Assembly (NCBI GenBank): GCA_004794785.1
Contig: SJOL01008619.1
Coordinates: forward strand, 618,150-682,149
DNA length: 64,000 nt
Source of the DNA: Opisthorchis felineus
Taxonomy: Eukaryota > Platyhelminthes > Trematoda > Opisthorchiida > Opisthorchiidae
Direction: 5' to 3'
The position numbers and the translations under genes were made by a program. The notes beneath the pieces are model-generated. The model was given only the letters and a program-made list of their open reading frames with translations, did not search any database and was not told the origin of the DNA. Of this stretch, positions 23,763 to 35,800 are shown piece by piece. Position 1 is the stretch's first letter. Each line of letters begins with the position of its first letter.

Positions 23763-26433
23763 AGCTGACACGTGTTGGTGTTACCCAAAGCTACTGCAGC
23801 AACAGCAGTCTACAACGCTTGATCATGCATCTTTTGAGCGTTCATGAAGTACTGAGGGAAACTACCTGCTACTACTTCCGTTCGTCCAGACCTTGAATAA
23901 CAAACCGCTATTCCTGCGAACCTCTTAAATACAAAGTTTCTTGATGAACGGACTGTTTGATTCTGCTCTTTAGTAGGTTTTTCATATCTCCTGCAACAAG
24001 CAAGAAGGAATCCGAGCACCCCCTCCTTTAGATACGCCCTTGGAGGGGAGTGCATATATACGGCCACCTAAACAAAAAGGGTTGTCGTTTTGTTTTGGTT
24101 CAACTTTTGGGCAAGCGAACACACTTCTTACAATTTCTGCATTTCCCATGGTCAGGTACCTTGCTTCATCGGATAGTTTGTTCAACTGCTTCTTCCATCA
24201 GCTTTGTCTTAGGAAAAGTAGTCCAAATGTCCTCAAATAGCCCCCTCCCGAGCAAGCAAGAATGACTCAAATCTCACCTGGATTTCGATCAGGGAGAACA
24301 TAGGCTTGCGAAACAGCCCGTCATAACGATTGATCAGTTCCGGAGTTCAGCATCTACACTAACGAATAGAAGCTATCACCCAACCCGCAACTACTCCCAT
24401 GGCCCTATGTCCCGCCATACAAGGATACGCCGGTGCTATCACTTAGGATGGGGATAAAATATGTGCAGGCAAATTGCCCAGGTCAGTGAGCAGACTAATG
24501 ACCACAAGGGGCTTTTGGAGCTCTTGGTCACAGTTCTATGTCACAGAATTTTAACAGTTAGTGTGCAGCGTAACAGTACCAGAAACATATAATTCTCTGA
24601 AATACCGCATCACTTCAACAAGTGTTTTTGCTCAGCGAGCCCTGAAAATCTGGTGAAAGCCACTGTGGAAATGTCGTGACCCAAACAGACTGGAGCTTTG
24701 ACTTCTCAAAGTTAGTGGATACCATCCAGCAATGGCACATTTTCCATTCACCTCATCTGATGTTGAATTAAAAACATGTAGATGAAGTACCTCAGTTAAC
24801 GCAGGCATCAACCTTTGGTGGAAGCTCTCGAAGCAAGCTGTTTTCATTCACTATGTTTACAAAAGTCTTGAAAATGGATTCTGGAGACCTGAAGCCATGT
24901 GATTTTCCTCTCTTTTATCCTTAAAGTTGGCTAGAGATAATAGGTATTTCGCCGATATCTTCAAAACCGTGCGGTGAAGTCATTCATTGGAACACTGCAG
25001 GCACCATTTGTAAGTTGTAGTATCATTCGATCATCAAACTGGTTGTTTACTCTGTAAGCCAAACGTCTTTTCGTATTGGTCTTCCGACAAGCCATCAGGA
25101 AAGGGGTCAACTTCTATTAAAACGTAATAGACAAATAGTGAGTAATTTCATCCAGACAATCGCTTAGGCGCAAAAGTGGCACCTGAAATCTAAGGATGTT
25201 CCGTCATATGCAGTATCTACCAACCTTTCGGCTGACAATGGTTGTGTTCAGCAACCAACCTGACCGAGCTGGCAACTCAGTACTACGGAATACAGACAAC
25301 AGATCCTGCCTGCGCACTAAAAAGCTGCGCTAAAATACAAAGTGGAAGAGTCACCAGTTCAAAAACCTTTTAAAAACTGAAACAACTAGACATTGGTAGT
25401 TTACATCCATATAGTTCCTTAACGGCATAGCATGCGGTGGAAAATTAACTCTTATGACCTATGACCTGGACTAAAGAGGTAGCTGGTGAAAGAAATTATT
25501 GTTTAGTATAATATGCTACGATATGTCCTGATCCTACGCTGGACACATACGAGTTGTATATCATTTACTAAAACATGAACCTCTCAAATGCAAATTTATT
25601 GGAGCACAATGCCCAAAAGAAACCAACACACACATGTTTACAGGGCTGAGTAGGAGTAGAAAGGTTTATCAATGGCTGTACGGGGAAATCCATTCATGAC
25701 ACTTTTTGCGTTCTTGGTTCGACTAATTTTCCTTGAATCCAAATCAGCTTTAGTCACCATTTCCAAAGGGTTTGGTAAGCAATCGCTGGTTTTTAGCAAA
25801 CCCATCTGAAACGATAACCACTCAATCAGTTCCAAAGTTTTTCCTATTAATTGAAAAAAACTTTAGTCACTTTCTTGGGAATCACTAAGTAGTAGACTTT
25901 TTCACGAGTTTCTCATCGTAAGGGGAATTTAGTCCACAACGGCATTGTCACCAGACAAATCATATCAAAAATAGCATCAGAAACGCCCTGTATCATCTGA
26001 ACTTCTTGGAACAAGCTTGGAGAAAAAAACATGAATACTACCCGCATCAATGGAAAAATACAGTCTCGTGTTAAGCAAAACATATCTGGGTGCGAAACGA
26101 TTCAAATAAAGTCATGAAGGCAGCAAAAATGCTGAAAGTTGCATAATGCATTTGTTAGGTGGCCTTTTCAAAGGACCAAACTACCAGGATTTGGATAATA
26201 TCAAGACAGAGAGAGTATTAACAAGTGTCCAGCCAAACGAGTTGTGATTGGTGAGAGTCAAATCGTGTGAGTTTGTGTCTTGTGCTCATGTCTTCAGGGT
26301 TTAGTGAATTACGCCCCCTGAACTTGGTTTATCAGGTCACGAGCTTGAGTGCTTTGGTGGGGTGAAGTAGGCCGGATCAGATGGCTAATTATTCGAAACT
26401 GACGGGACTGCTGAGGCAACAAATCACGCATAC
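23763..26433. other. No gene seen
   Basis: Apart from a possible 3' untranslated part of the PLE just after 23763, I recognise nothing. Open frames are short and without splice context. Confidence 0.45.
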
Positions 26434-26641
26434 GATCACGGATTCGGCAGAACACCGCTGTGCGCTCAAGTAACGAATTTGTTGTAGGATGTGCACGCTG
26501 TCAACTTTGATCCCATGGTCCTCCCCCAGTTCATGGAGTAAAATAGTCAAGTCCCGTTCTAGTTTGTTCACATCGTTGAAACTTGTTTCAGTGCCGCCAG
26601 CGTGCCGTTGGTGTTGGTTGACTCGGATCTCCAGTTTTATC
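26434..26641 (-). CDS. Candidate exon, unknown protein (minus strand)
   Basis: A 208-bp open segment between acceptor TTTTTATCAATCAAACCAG and donor GATC/GTATGC, entering in phase 2 and leaving in phase 0. The product is polar and helix-prone (NDVNKLERDLTILLHELGED, then VDSVHILQQIRYLSAQR). I recognise no domain. The frame stays open beyond both ends (26389-26766), so it could be an unspliced decayed frame. It is on the same strand as the segments at 27.6 and 30.7 kb. Confidence 0.33.
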
Positions 26642-26766
26642 CTGGTTTGATTGATAAAAATGCAGTTGCAATCACCGCGAATGATCCTCCAAGTACAGTT
26701 GGTTCTGTTCTGTTGTTTTATTGGATCCTTAATGTGTACTGAGTTGTCTAACTGAAAGATGTGCAA

Positions 26767-27558
26767 ATATTAACGCTGGACATCAAGCGACTGATACCTT
26801 CTGAGGAATCAGGAAGTTAGACAGTCCGTACCCTTGGGGTGTCTGCTACGCCTTTATAATGTTTAACTCACAGTCACTTTTCTCTGAAACAAAAGCCACT
26901 CTCGGTTTTGGAAAGTTTGGATTACTTCATCCGGTAGATTCATTGTGTAAATTTCAGTATTTTCACCATAAACCAGTAAATCACTTCCAAACGTGTTCTA
27001 TCCCGTCCAAGCCCACTTCGGAACTGACATATCGAACTCACTAATATTTAGTATCTTCAGTGGCGGGCATAAAAAGTGCAGATTACCCACAGCATAGATT
27101 AGAAACAGCGCTGAACAGACACTGAGTGATTGATTTCTACATACCAGCAGATCAGCATCAAGGTAACGAGATCGTATGCTCCATAAGTGACCGAACGCCT
27201 GTTAGACAAGAGTCACCGGACTGATCTTATCCCTAATCTTGTGGTGCAACCCTAATCCCAAGATTTTGAGAGATAAGTGAAGCTTTGCTGGTCAAATTAA
27301 ACCAGCGCTGACTATGTGCACAGAACCTGCTACTCTGGCTAAGATCAGGTGACATGTAGAAATCAGCCATCCCATGTTTATTTCTACTATGTAATGTTCC
27401 TGATCTGCACGTCTTACTTCAATAACCAAAGATAATAAGAGGAATGTTAGCACATTGCAGCATTTGACTTCTGTCAGTTGTAGTGATATACCCGAAATTG
27501 GCAGGATGATGAGCCGAGGAAATATCGACGTATTAGGATGAGTGCTTCTGCGCAATCC
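26767..27558. other. Non-coding, possible poly(A) signal
   Basis: A minus-strand AATAAA lies at 27382-27377, about 180 bases after the stop at 27559 of the candidate terminal exon. Nothing else is recognised. Confidence 0.3.
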
Positions 27559-27859
27559 TTAGTTTTTTGAAGATGAATCCTCATTTGGAACTAAGCCTTT
27601 GAGCAAGAAATTCGTTTTGGATGGTCCCATTGTTATCCTTCCACAGGGCAGACTATCCGAAATGAGACCGGAGTTGTTGGTGGGTCTCGTTGCTTTAGGC
27701 TCACATGCATCCAAATCCTCAAAGGCGCTGACATTCCTATTTCTGGTAGAACCACGTTCTTTTTCGTTCATCTCCTGTGCGCATTTGAAATGTGCGGACT
27801 GCTTCATTGCGCGAAGTATGCACGTGAATATCTCATCCAAAAAATATATTGTTACAGCT
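27559..27859 (-). CDS. Candidate terminal exon, unknown protein (minus strand)
   Basis: After a strong acceptor (seven or more T then CCCCTGCGAG, ending at 27860) a frame stays open for about 100 codons to the stop at 27559. It includes KQSAHFKCAQEMNEKERG and PSKTNFLLKGLVPNEDSSS. No domain is recognised. The composition is protein-like and an AATAAA follows. The plus strand is also open across much of this stretch (27599-27937), which weakens the call. Confidence 0.3.
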
Positions 27860-28674
27860 CTCGCAGGGGAAAAAAATTTTGTACGTCGATTTATTGGTCG
27901 AGGGATCCGTGATTTTTCAAGCTTGAGTTTCAGTTGACGGTTGGTTTACACAAAACAGAGCATAGCTTTGATCGCCATGGATAGTAATTTGTACACTTTT
28001 TGTTCATATTCATTAGGTTTGGCATTCATCCACCAAGATAGGTGATGATAACCCTCAGACGGATTTGGTATTCCTGTAATTCTCCATAACAAGTTTGATA
28101 CAAGCAGTTTCCTCGGGATGTCGCCACTGTGTACCCAAGCATTTACTGTAATTACTGTATGCTTTACAGTGTGTTGCCAACATATCCACTACAAAACCCT
28201 TTCAACTGTGCAGCTAGCTTGGCATTAACTGCAATTTGTGACTTCAGCCAAACACTTCAAGGCCGTTTGTCACGTGCCATCAGGAATACAACTTCCAACA
28301 TCTTTCCTACTATGGAAATGATTGACAACGGGTTGACAGACAAGAAAGTAATGAATTCGATCAGAATTTGAAGGAACTTGCAGTTATGCAGGATGCTACG
28401 AACAGCTGCATCAGCACGTTACTAAACTGTTTTGAGGTTTTTTCGGAGTTAACTCGCAGCCTGAAGAGAGACTGAGAAAAACTAAAAACTAAAATCTCAG
28501 CCACAGCAGGTGTTCTGATTTAACTGAAATAAATCTGATAACCATTTGGCATCACGGCGGTGTCTCCAATACTATGTGCCCACCAAACAGTCGGCAGGTC
28601 GGCACATTTGAATCAATGGTTGTTGGAGGTGTTGGAAATTGGGTAATTTTCAAACGAGATTTTGTCTTATAAGT
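27860..28674. other. No gene seen
   Basis: No supported exon or repeat. A plus-strand open frame (28129-28371) lacks splice or family support. Confidence 0.45.
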
Positions 28675-28885
28675 AAAGCCAATCTATGCTGAACAGCCGA
28701 AGAAGACTGTACAACTGTTTCATCCCTGTACGGAATTATCAACTATGTGAAGCTCACAAAACTTTAGGGAGTTTCAAACCCATGACCTCCCGGCTAGCAC
28801 TTTGAACACTTGACCGTTCGGTCACCAACGGCTGATCAGCGTTGTGAGTGACGCCCACTTAGGCAGTGTACAGCGGCACTCAACC
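28675..28885 (-). repeat. tRNA-headed SINE, copy 2
   Basis: Same family as 20125-20345. Read on the minus strand, an A-box region CCGTTGGTGACCGAACGGTCA (plus 28811-28831) precedes GTGTTCAAAGTGCTAGCCGG and B box GGGTTTGAAAC (plus 28770-28781), then a GTGAGCTTCACATAG tail and the body ending in GAAGCCAATCTATGCTGAA (plus). Confidence 0.65.
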
Positions 28886-29629
28886 TTCAGTCGGGTTTGA
28901 ATTAGGTTTTATTCTTGGTCTAACCATTTGCTGACCGAGTCAGGACCGGAGTTGGATGGACGGGTCATGTGACTGATCGCATCCTCGCTAACTGGATGAC
29001 TTCCACGAAGAAGGAGAGGTCTCGTATAGATGAACCTTGATGTCAGGTTCAATTCCTTTCGTTTGTGGCACGGTTTCAGTTTAGAAACACTAAACGAGTT
29101 GTACTGTAATGGTTTTCTTTACATCTGGTATGTTTGATATGACTGGTCCGGCCGTTCGAGTACTGCCACAGACTCGCAACCCTAAGGCCGCAGTTTGTGC
29201 ATTTACAAAAAACTAGGACGCTCAGTTTTCGGATCATCCAGTCCGCGAGATGAGTTTCCACATGGATGTCTACGTGTGCGACTCCGACGCACCGTCCCAT
29301 ATGAAGTTATTGATATTATTCTATCTTCGGCTAGAAGGGTTTCGTAGGCAGGTGCAAACCAAGGGCTCGATCGTCCTGTCGCTCCGGCACAACAATACAT
29401 TCATGCGACTGAGTCAGGCAATTAAGAAAAATCATTGCTCTGATGGCCAAGAGAACTGTTCATCACCGTGGGACTTTCGTTAGAACGTGTCTACTCTCTC
29501 CCATCGGTGGACAGAAGATTGAGAAACTGTGACAGTTTTATTCAAAAATAGGTCTTTAAAAAACGGATGATGGTGTGAGAAGATCCGCCTATTTCCATTG
29601 GAGATTTCATCCCGTCAGTGAATTCATTC
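28886..29629. other. No supported gene
   Basis: A minus-strand open frame (29203-29400) ends at a possible donor (TTTTTT/GTAAAT), but its entry phase does not match the exon at 30.7 kb and no domain is seen. Confidence 0.35.
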
Positions 29630-29825
29630 TATGCTGAAAAGCGGAGAAGTAGTGTATGGTTGTTTTTCCTTGTCAAAAATCGTCAGCGGTGGCATCTCAC
29701 GAAATTAGTGTTTCGGACCCGCAACCTACCTATCCGAGGTTGAGCACTTGACCGTTTGGCCCCGAGCGGCTGACCAATAGCGTCATTATCCCTTACTCAG
29801 ACAGAACATAGCGCCGCTGGAGGAA
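29630..29825 (-). repeat. tRNA-headed SINE, copy 3
   Basis: Best-preserved head. On the minus strand, CCGCTCGGGGCCAAACGGTC (plus 29750-29769) is the A-box arm, GTGCTCAACCTCGGATAGG is the anticodon/variable region, and GGGTCCGAAAC (plus 29710-29720) is the B box. The arm order and sequence are close to Ser/Leu tRNAs, whose D arm reads GTGGCCGAGTGGTTAA. Confidence 0.7.
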
Positions 29826-29934
29826 GAATAATTTCACAAGATGAATGAAGCTTCCTTCTGAGAAATGCCCACTGGAGGAGCCAGATAATACGTGACCAAA
29901 TGACTTGGTTTCCATGACAGAAGGTTGAGTGGCC

Positions 29935-29990
29935 TTGTGTTCTGTCTAAGTGAGAGCTAATCACACCACTGATTAGCCGCTTATGTCTGC
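29935..29990 (+). repeat. tRNA-headed SINE, 5' fragment
   Basis: TTCTGTCTAAGTGAGAGCTAA...GATTAGCCGCTTATG matches, in opposite orientation, the leader and first A-box bases of the copy 110 bp to the left, then diverges. The two form a small head-to-head pair. Confidence 0.5.
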
Positions 29991-30348
29991 ATCGTAGTCA
30001 GTCGATTGGTCGATCCCAGTGCGTTGCTGCGTAGTCTTGAATCAATTTTCCCCTGTACTCTACAGGAGTTTATAGCTTGCAGTTTTGTTTGTTTTAAAAC
30101 TTTCTACTCTCGTGAATCTGATCTGTTTCTGATAGGTTCATTTTTCGCCGCTTGCATTGTAGTTAGAACAGGAGTCTCGACAGATAAAACCTAGGAAGAA
30201 ATAAAATAGGTTCCGTTTAAGAGCCCGATACACCCAACTGCCAGTTGTATGCTACAGCATGCTTGAGAATATCACCATCACTCCATATACGCGGCTATCA
30301 GCGAATTCATTCCATCCAACTCTTTTGGGCATTACTGGTTGTTGATCA

Positions 30349-30440
30349 GGTGGCTGTTGATCTGTTCGCCGAGCTTGACAATTGACTTGCAAACGTTCCG
30401 TCAGCATACGAGAAAACATCATCAGTGCGCAGTTGGGTGG
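30349..30440 (-). repeat. Dispersed repeat (family 2), copy 1, hammerhead-like
   Basis: GTGGCTGTTGATCTGTTCGCC...TTGACTTGCAAACG recurs at 58828-58904 and, more weakly, at 47765-47836. On the minus strand it reads CTGATGA, one extra T, a stem, then GGAACGTTTGCAAG. The layout is again CUGAUGA, stem, (G)AA, but the GAA is GGA and stem II is broken here, so it would not be active. Confidence 0.6.
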
Positions 30441-30714
30441 GTGTTTTGGGCATTGTTACATTACTTACACTAGTTCACGGTGCTTCCACTTGTATAGACA
30501 AGCATACCAGGTCACTTCCTGAATGTTTACATAATTGCAAAACCAAACAAGAATAGCATTTATCATCATGAAATCTCTGATAAAAGATTTGCGTTTAGTC
30601 ATTTCAGGTCGTTATAATGATGGGAGAAGAATACTTGGGACCCCCAAGAGTACCACTTGTCACGTCTGTTAGCAATAGGACAGTATATGCACGTTCGATT
30701 TGCGAGTCGATTAC

Positions 30715-30860
30715 CTGGAGACGATTCATGATGTCAGCGGTCTTCGCATACAGTTGCCTTTCGACTCTTTCGGGTTTTACATTTGGCAATTCTGGATCGT
30801 GCACCTTGTCAACTTTAACTTCGTTGTTCCATGCGGGAGTTTGTAAGGATCCTGGCATGT
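30715..30860 (-). CDS. Orphan exon of an unidentified gene (minus strand)
   Basis: A 146-bp exon-like segment with excellent signals: acceptor TTTTCGGTATTTTTGGCAG and donor CTCCAG/GTAATC. It enters with two bases of a codon and leaves in phase 0. The product has DMPGSLQTPAWNNEVK, DPELPNVKPERVERQLYAK and TADIMNRLQ: Pro-rich, then charged and helical, with ordinary codon use. I recognise no domain. Flanking exons of matching phase were not identified with confidence; candidates on the same strand lie at 27.6 and 26.5 kb. Confidence 0.6.
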
Positions 30861-31820
30861 CTGCCAAAAATACCGAAAATTTGGAAGACATGATGAAAGA
30901 TATTCGAAGACCGGTTAACAGAGGTATATTGATACACGACTGTAGATAACTCAAGGCATTGAGCATATATGTAGTCGGACACGAGCTTTTGTGAAGCTAA
31001 GAAAGAACACACGGGTTGTAGTATTTGTGACAGGTGTGCATGACTTGGCGTGTGTGTGTCTATCACAAGGTAATATACCCTCTTACCAGGTGCGTTTTGA
31101 AATCAGATGCATCGTTCCGTCCGCTTTCCACTAAGCATGGATCACCGTTTAAAGAGTTAACCACGGATATGACCACAAGTTTCCCGTATGACTAAAAGCA
31201 TTCGGTTTGTTCGGGGCTTGTGAAGCGAATGTTTCGTATGTTTCAAAGTCCGGTTCACCCCCAGGATCATGACTGTACGCTGAACGCCGAATATGTGAAC
31301 TGGAAAAGTGTTGGTATGAACTATGTGCTGAAAGGAATCTGTCGTGGGTGATAATGTCACAAGCCCTGGAATGTTTCCGAATTCAGACATTTCGCCCTTT
31401 TTCTGGGCTCATGTGTTCTCAAAAAGGCATATTTTTAAAAGGGAATCACAGCTTTTTTCGATTCATCTATCATCATTTGTATATTATATCACACTGGACT
31501 TGACATGCGTTATTAGGGTTGTGATGTTTTTCTTAAGTGTATTGTTGTCTGAAGTCTTTGACCTGTATGGTCAGATGACTTGAAACGTTCATTCCTTGGG
31601 ACATTTAGCAGATAATGATTTAATACAATAAACGCTGGATTGCTTTTCTGCATTCCCATACGGATCACATTTGTTTCAAACTAAGAGGCACTGACTGATG
31701 GAGTAAACTTTTCACTCTCAAACTGGCTGACCCACTATGGAAGACTAACACTCAGGTAATGTCATACTAGATGAGTTAAAGTTGTCCTTCGAAGAGAGCG
31801 ACCGTTTCATTGCTCATAAT
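30861..31820. other. No gene seen
   Basis: No exon with the phase needed to precede the 30.7-kb exon was found here. Confidence 0.4.
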
Positions 31821-31834
31821 AAGTCCTATACCAT
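31821..31834. repeat. Target-site duplication, left (14 bp)
   Basis: AAGTCCTATACCAT is repeated perfectly at 32330-32343, bordering the fold-back element. Confidence 0.9.
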
Positions 31835-32329
31835 AAAGAAAACTACTCACAAGGTTGCTGAAAACCCTTCGAGAGCCCACGACAGGTTTCGCCCTTCTTG
31901 GGGCTCATCAAGTAGGCACAGCCCCCAGTTTCCGTCAACCTTATATTCTACTTGAACCCAAAATGGACTGATTTCGACAAATACACCCATTTGCAAATCA
32001 TTTTGGTTTTCACGGGAGACTCAACTGAATCTCTCATGTATGATATTCTTCAACTGAATGTACTGCACAAAGGCCGCCTCATGTTTCAGTTGGTACAATA
32101 TTCGAGATATCGCAGCCCCAATAAGGGCGAAACCGGTCGTGGGCTGTCGAAGAGTTTTCAGTGACCTTGTGATTAGTTTCCTTTATGAAAATATACTGCA
32201 ATACCTCGTACCAACTGAAACATGAGGCGGCCTTTGTGCAGTACATTCAGTTGAAGAATATCATAAACTAGAGATTCAGTTGAGTCTCCCGTGAAAACCA
32301 AATTGATTTGCAAATGAGTGTATTTGTCG
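31835..32329. mobile_element. Fold-back hammerhead element, 495 bp
   Basis: Left arm (31835 to about 32114) is a full minus-sense unit; right arm (about 32115-32329) is a plus-sense part-unit, so the element is a long imperfect inverted repeat. The junction reads CGCA/GCCCCAATAAGGGC: the plus arm starts exactly after the ribozyme CTGATGA. The left ribozyme (31875-31917, minus) has C3 changed to T and a mismatch in stem III; the right one lacks its 5' half. Neither should cleave. The right end GTATTTGTCG matches the 20.5-kb element. Confidence 0.88.
31875..31917 (-). ncRNA. Hammerhead ribozyme, damaged
   Basis: Stem I (GCCTAC/GTGGGC) and stem II are intact, but the core reads TTGATGA and stem III is ACC/TGT with one mismatch. 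Loss of C3 is expected to abolish activity. Confidence 0.85.
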
Positions 32330-32343
32330 AAGTCCTATACCAT
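32330..32343. repeat. Target-site duplication, right (14 bp)
   Basis: Second copy of the 14-bp direct repeat at 31821-31834. Confidence 0.9.
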
Positions 32344-32639
32344 TTTCAGAGTTGATGAAACTGGTGTTTGCGCCAATTATAGTGACATTTGGGTTCTTAG
32401 GATCCCGTCTTCTGACTAACGCACATCTATGACATACAAAGGAGGATTCCGTTGGCGTCCATTATAATGAGGTACTGTGTGAATGTTTGGTGTCACCTTG
32501 TTCTGGAGGTTTTTACACAAAATCTCTATCACATTCAAATATATTGCTACCAAATCGCATTTGTTTGTTCTGCAGCACGGATCAGCTGTAGATTGTGAGC
32601 CAACAGAATCATAACCACGTGATTTAGATTCCATGATTG

Positions 32640-32840
32640 AAGGATAAGTGGCACTATATCCTGTATAGGTTAGAGCCAATCGCACAGCCGATCGGCCGCT
32701 CGTGGCCAAACGTTCAAGTGATCAACCACTGACAGGAATGTCGCGGGTCCGAACCTCGCCGAGATTCGTGAGATGCTGACTCTTGATTCCCAACAAGGAT
32801 GTAACAACTATACAGTGATCCTGTTTTTCATCATCAAATG
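32640..32840 (+). repeat. tRNA-headed SINE, copy 4 (plus strand)
   Basis: A box CGTGGCCAAACGTTCAAG (32701-32718) and B box GGGTCCGAACC (32745-32755) read on the plus strand, with GCCGCTC before them and the shared GAGATTCGTGAGATGCTGAC body after. Opposite orientation to the copies at 20.1, 28.7, 29.7 and 50.7 kb. Confidence 0.7.
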
Positions 32841-35800
32841 GCCTCAATGACAGGATGGAATTCCTATTGTCAACAGTATCATGTCCCCCAATACAAGTAA
32901 GTTCTTTCATATGTGCACTGTTTTAAGGAAGCGATGAACCTGTCTGACTGATAAACTCTGGTGAGTTGTGTGTGTGGCCACAAGGCCATGGCGGAGAGAC
33001 AACTGTCCCAACTGCGTTGGCATGGACAAAACCTTCCTTTCAAACTGCAAACCATCCCGGCAAATGCTTTAATCAGTTAAGTTGGCTAAGGTTTAAGGGT
33101 AGACTGTCATTTGGACCGCATCACACTAGCTATAGACATGATGCTTCCTAGAACCCAACGCAATTTTCGATAGAAAATTTACAAACTCTTGCAGAATACC
33201 ACAGATGTGGCTTTTTAGCTTCAAAGGACAGTAACCTAATGTTGTTAAAATAATTGTGACCTATGTTTTCTGACAAAAAACTGACGAAATGTTGATTTCT
33301 TTCTTTGATTAATGGGAGGATCTCTGTAATATAGTTTGTCAGACAAGGTTACTTAAAAGGAATCTAACGATAACAAGACTTTCATCATCATTGTAATCAC
33401 CGGCTCAGCTGTTGGCTGCGACTAGTTTAACTGGTGGTTCTTAATAGGTAGCTAATTCTCACCCACATCGCAATGAATGTTGGTTAGCTCATGTAGTATC
33501 GTGTCCGCTCGTTCCGTCATGTCTTCCAAACGTGTTTCGTGCTTCTCTCTTGGCCTAGCTGCTCTTTGGGGCATCAGACAGCAGTGCATAAGCATTCAAG
33601 AAATTCATTTGCGGAATTCCTCATCACTTCAGCTGCAGTATGAGACCGCACCATGATGTATGTCGACGGCAGAACCCCCGGACCGGTCTTTGTTCAGTTC
33701 TGAGGTTTCTGTGTATATGCTTTCGTAAGTGTTATTTCCTTAAGGATGGGTCAGTTTGTCGGCAGTCAGCGGTGTCCGTTTGCCATTTAGGCGGTGGCTC
33801 CTTCACTTGCTTGTATCCCTGCCACAATATATCTGTATGTCATAGCCTATGCGTACGATTCTGTAGTACCAACCGATGAAGAACATGATTTTAAAATATA
33901 GAAGTTTCAGTCAGCTGACCGCAGTTGTACTCCTTCGATTCCGTGGCCAGGGCTCTCGGTTTTGGAAAGTCAAAAATTCTGCTGAATGCTGTGAAATATG
34001 CAGGCTGGCATCGGTAACCAGTGGCACAGGGGTTACTGGAACAAATGAAGTCGTAGCGAAACAGTCCGGAACATGTTGCAACACCTGGGCCTATTTTCAT
34101 TTGTTAGAGGGAACTGACAGTCTGGTCAAGTCTTTCGAGAATATTAGTAATCACACCAGCATGAAAACTGTCAGTATGATTGCTTTTCGCAGCACACCGA
34201 TTGAATTGAAGGAAAGACAATGTTAGTGGTCAAGGCTATTCTCTCTGCAAGTGGTCGCTGGCATAATTAAGGAAAGATCGGAAGCGAACTCGAGTTCGAG
34301 CCGTCATCAACTACTCGAAGTAGAATTTTTTACGCGTCCTAACCCAAACTTGTGCGAGAAACGGATGGAACAATTCTACTACTCAATTCAGGGCAACTAT
34401 CATCTAGAGCAGCGGAGCTCGGCTTACTCAGATTTTGTCGCTTGCCAAACTTAATTTTACACACAGTAAAATATCATGAGGCAGGGCACAGAAAACTTTC
34501 CTGTCCTTCCTTGTCCCCATTCAAAGAGACCAGTGAGAGGTAATAGCGCCTTCACTCAACAGGTTTATTTTTACTGATTCCGCTCAAAGTTTCCTACCGG
34601 TGTGCCCCAAATAGCTTCATCACAATCTCTGCATTAAGGCGTAAATAAAATCCGTTTTTTAGTTTTAGCAGGTTTCCCTTTTTACTGTCTTTGCAGTTTT
34701 ATGTTTTTTATGTACGGTTATGCAATTCTTTTTTCTTATCTTTGGAATTTCGAGTTGGCTGAGATGAATTTCCGAAGAACTCTCCAGACAAAACTCCTTG
34801 GGTAACCGTTGCTCTAAAAAGGAAAGAGCTAAGATGGTTCACCTTCATTCGAGATGCTCATTAAGCGGAGCCATCAAATCAAGTCTTGGACGTGAGCATC
34901 TTTCCTATCATGAAATATAATTGAGGAATCTTCGTTCAGAAGGACGCCAATGTGGTATCATTACTAGAAACAGGTGAGTATTACGGTTTGCCGGTTTTGA
35001 GGCGCAATCTTATGTCCACCCACTACAACGCTGAGGACCAAGAACTACTGAACTGTTGTGTCTAGCTGATAACGTGACAAGAGCGCAAACCGTGAATCAG
35101 CACAAACGGGTTCAAATGGTGCCGCTGGGCCAGTCTAGCTAGATGCTTTGAGTATGTGTTTGCGTGGGCGCAACGTGTTTGTTTGTGTGTAAATAACTGT
35201 GAGGTGGTTAGAGCGAGCAATCGATTTGCGCTCAATACAGTGGTGAGCAATATTCTGGCGGCTCTTGCAATTTGTTTTCACTAATTTTGCATTTTCAACA
35301 CCTGAACACGCTTGTCGTGAGGTTGTCATGCTGACTCAAGTGACAAGTCTCTCTTACCGTCTCCTAACATCAGTTTCTCGTTTTACATCCCCCCACCTTT
35401 TCTCAAATCATTTCACCACAGAATCATTTCAATAGCTTATTCTCTTTTCGCTTATTTGCTAATGAAGCCAAAATGTTAACGAAAAAATATTTTCCTCTTC
35501 AATGTGCGCAGAGCGAAAATCTTGTTACTCTGGACGACTTAGGCCTCATATATGTTTTTTTGTGCGACGTATTCAATCTAGTTAATGTTAGTTTACTTCT
35601 CAACCACAAACCCTAGCCCAGCGCACGTGGTTACGAGAATGTTGAAGCCAACGGTGTAAACTTAGAGACGGTAGTAGATCAGTTCATTAAAACTCCCTCG
35701 TGAGGCAAATAGTACCCACGTGACCTCATCACCAAAAACTAGGTCCCCATTGGTTCGGACAAAGTCCGAACCAACACATGGCTGAAACACCTTGTTCTTT

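Noticed and set aside
30604..30966. Entire 120-codon minus-strand frame as a single-exon protein
   Set aside because: The strong acceptor and donor inside it indicate that only 30715-30860 is exonic; the rest reads as intron-like flank.
33891..34100. Cys-rich minus-strand frame (CSSNPCATGYRC) as a secreted domain exon
   Set aside because: No signal peptide, weak acceptor, no donor, and no match to Kunitz, WAP or EGF spacing.
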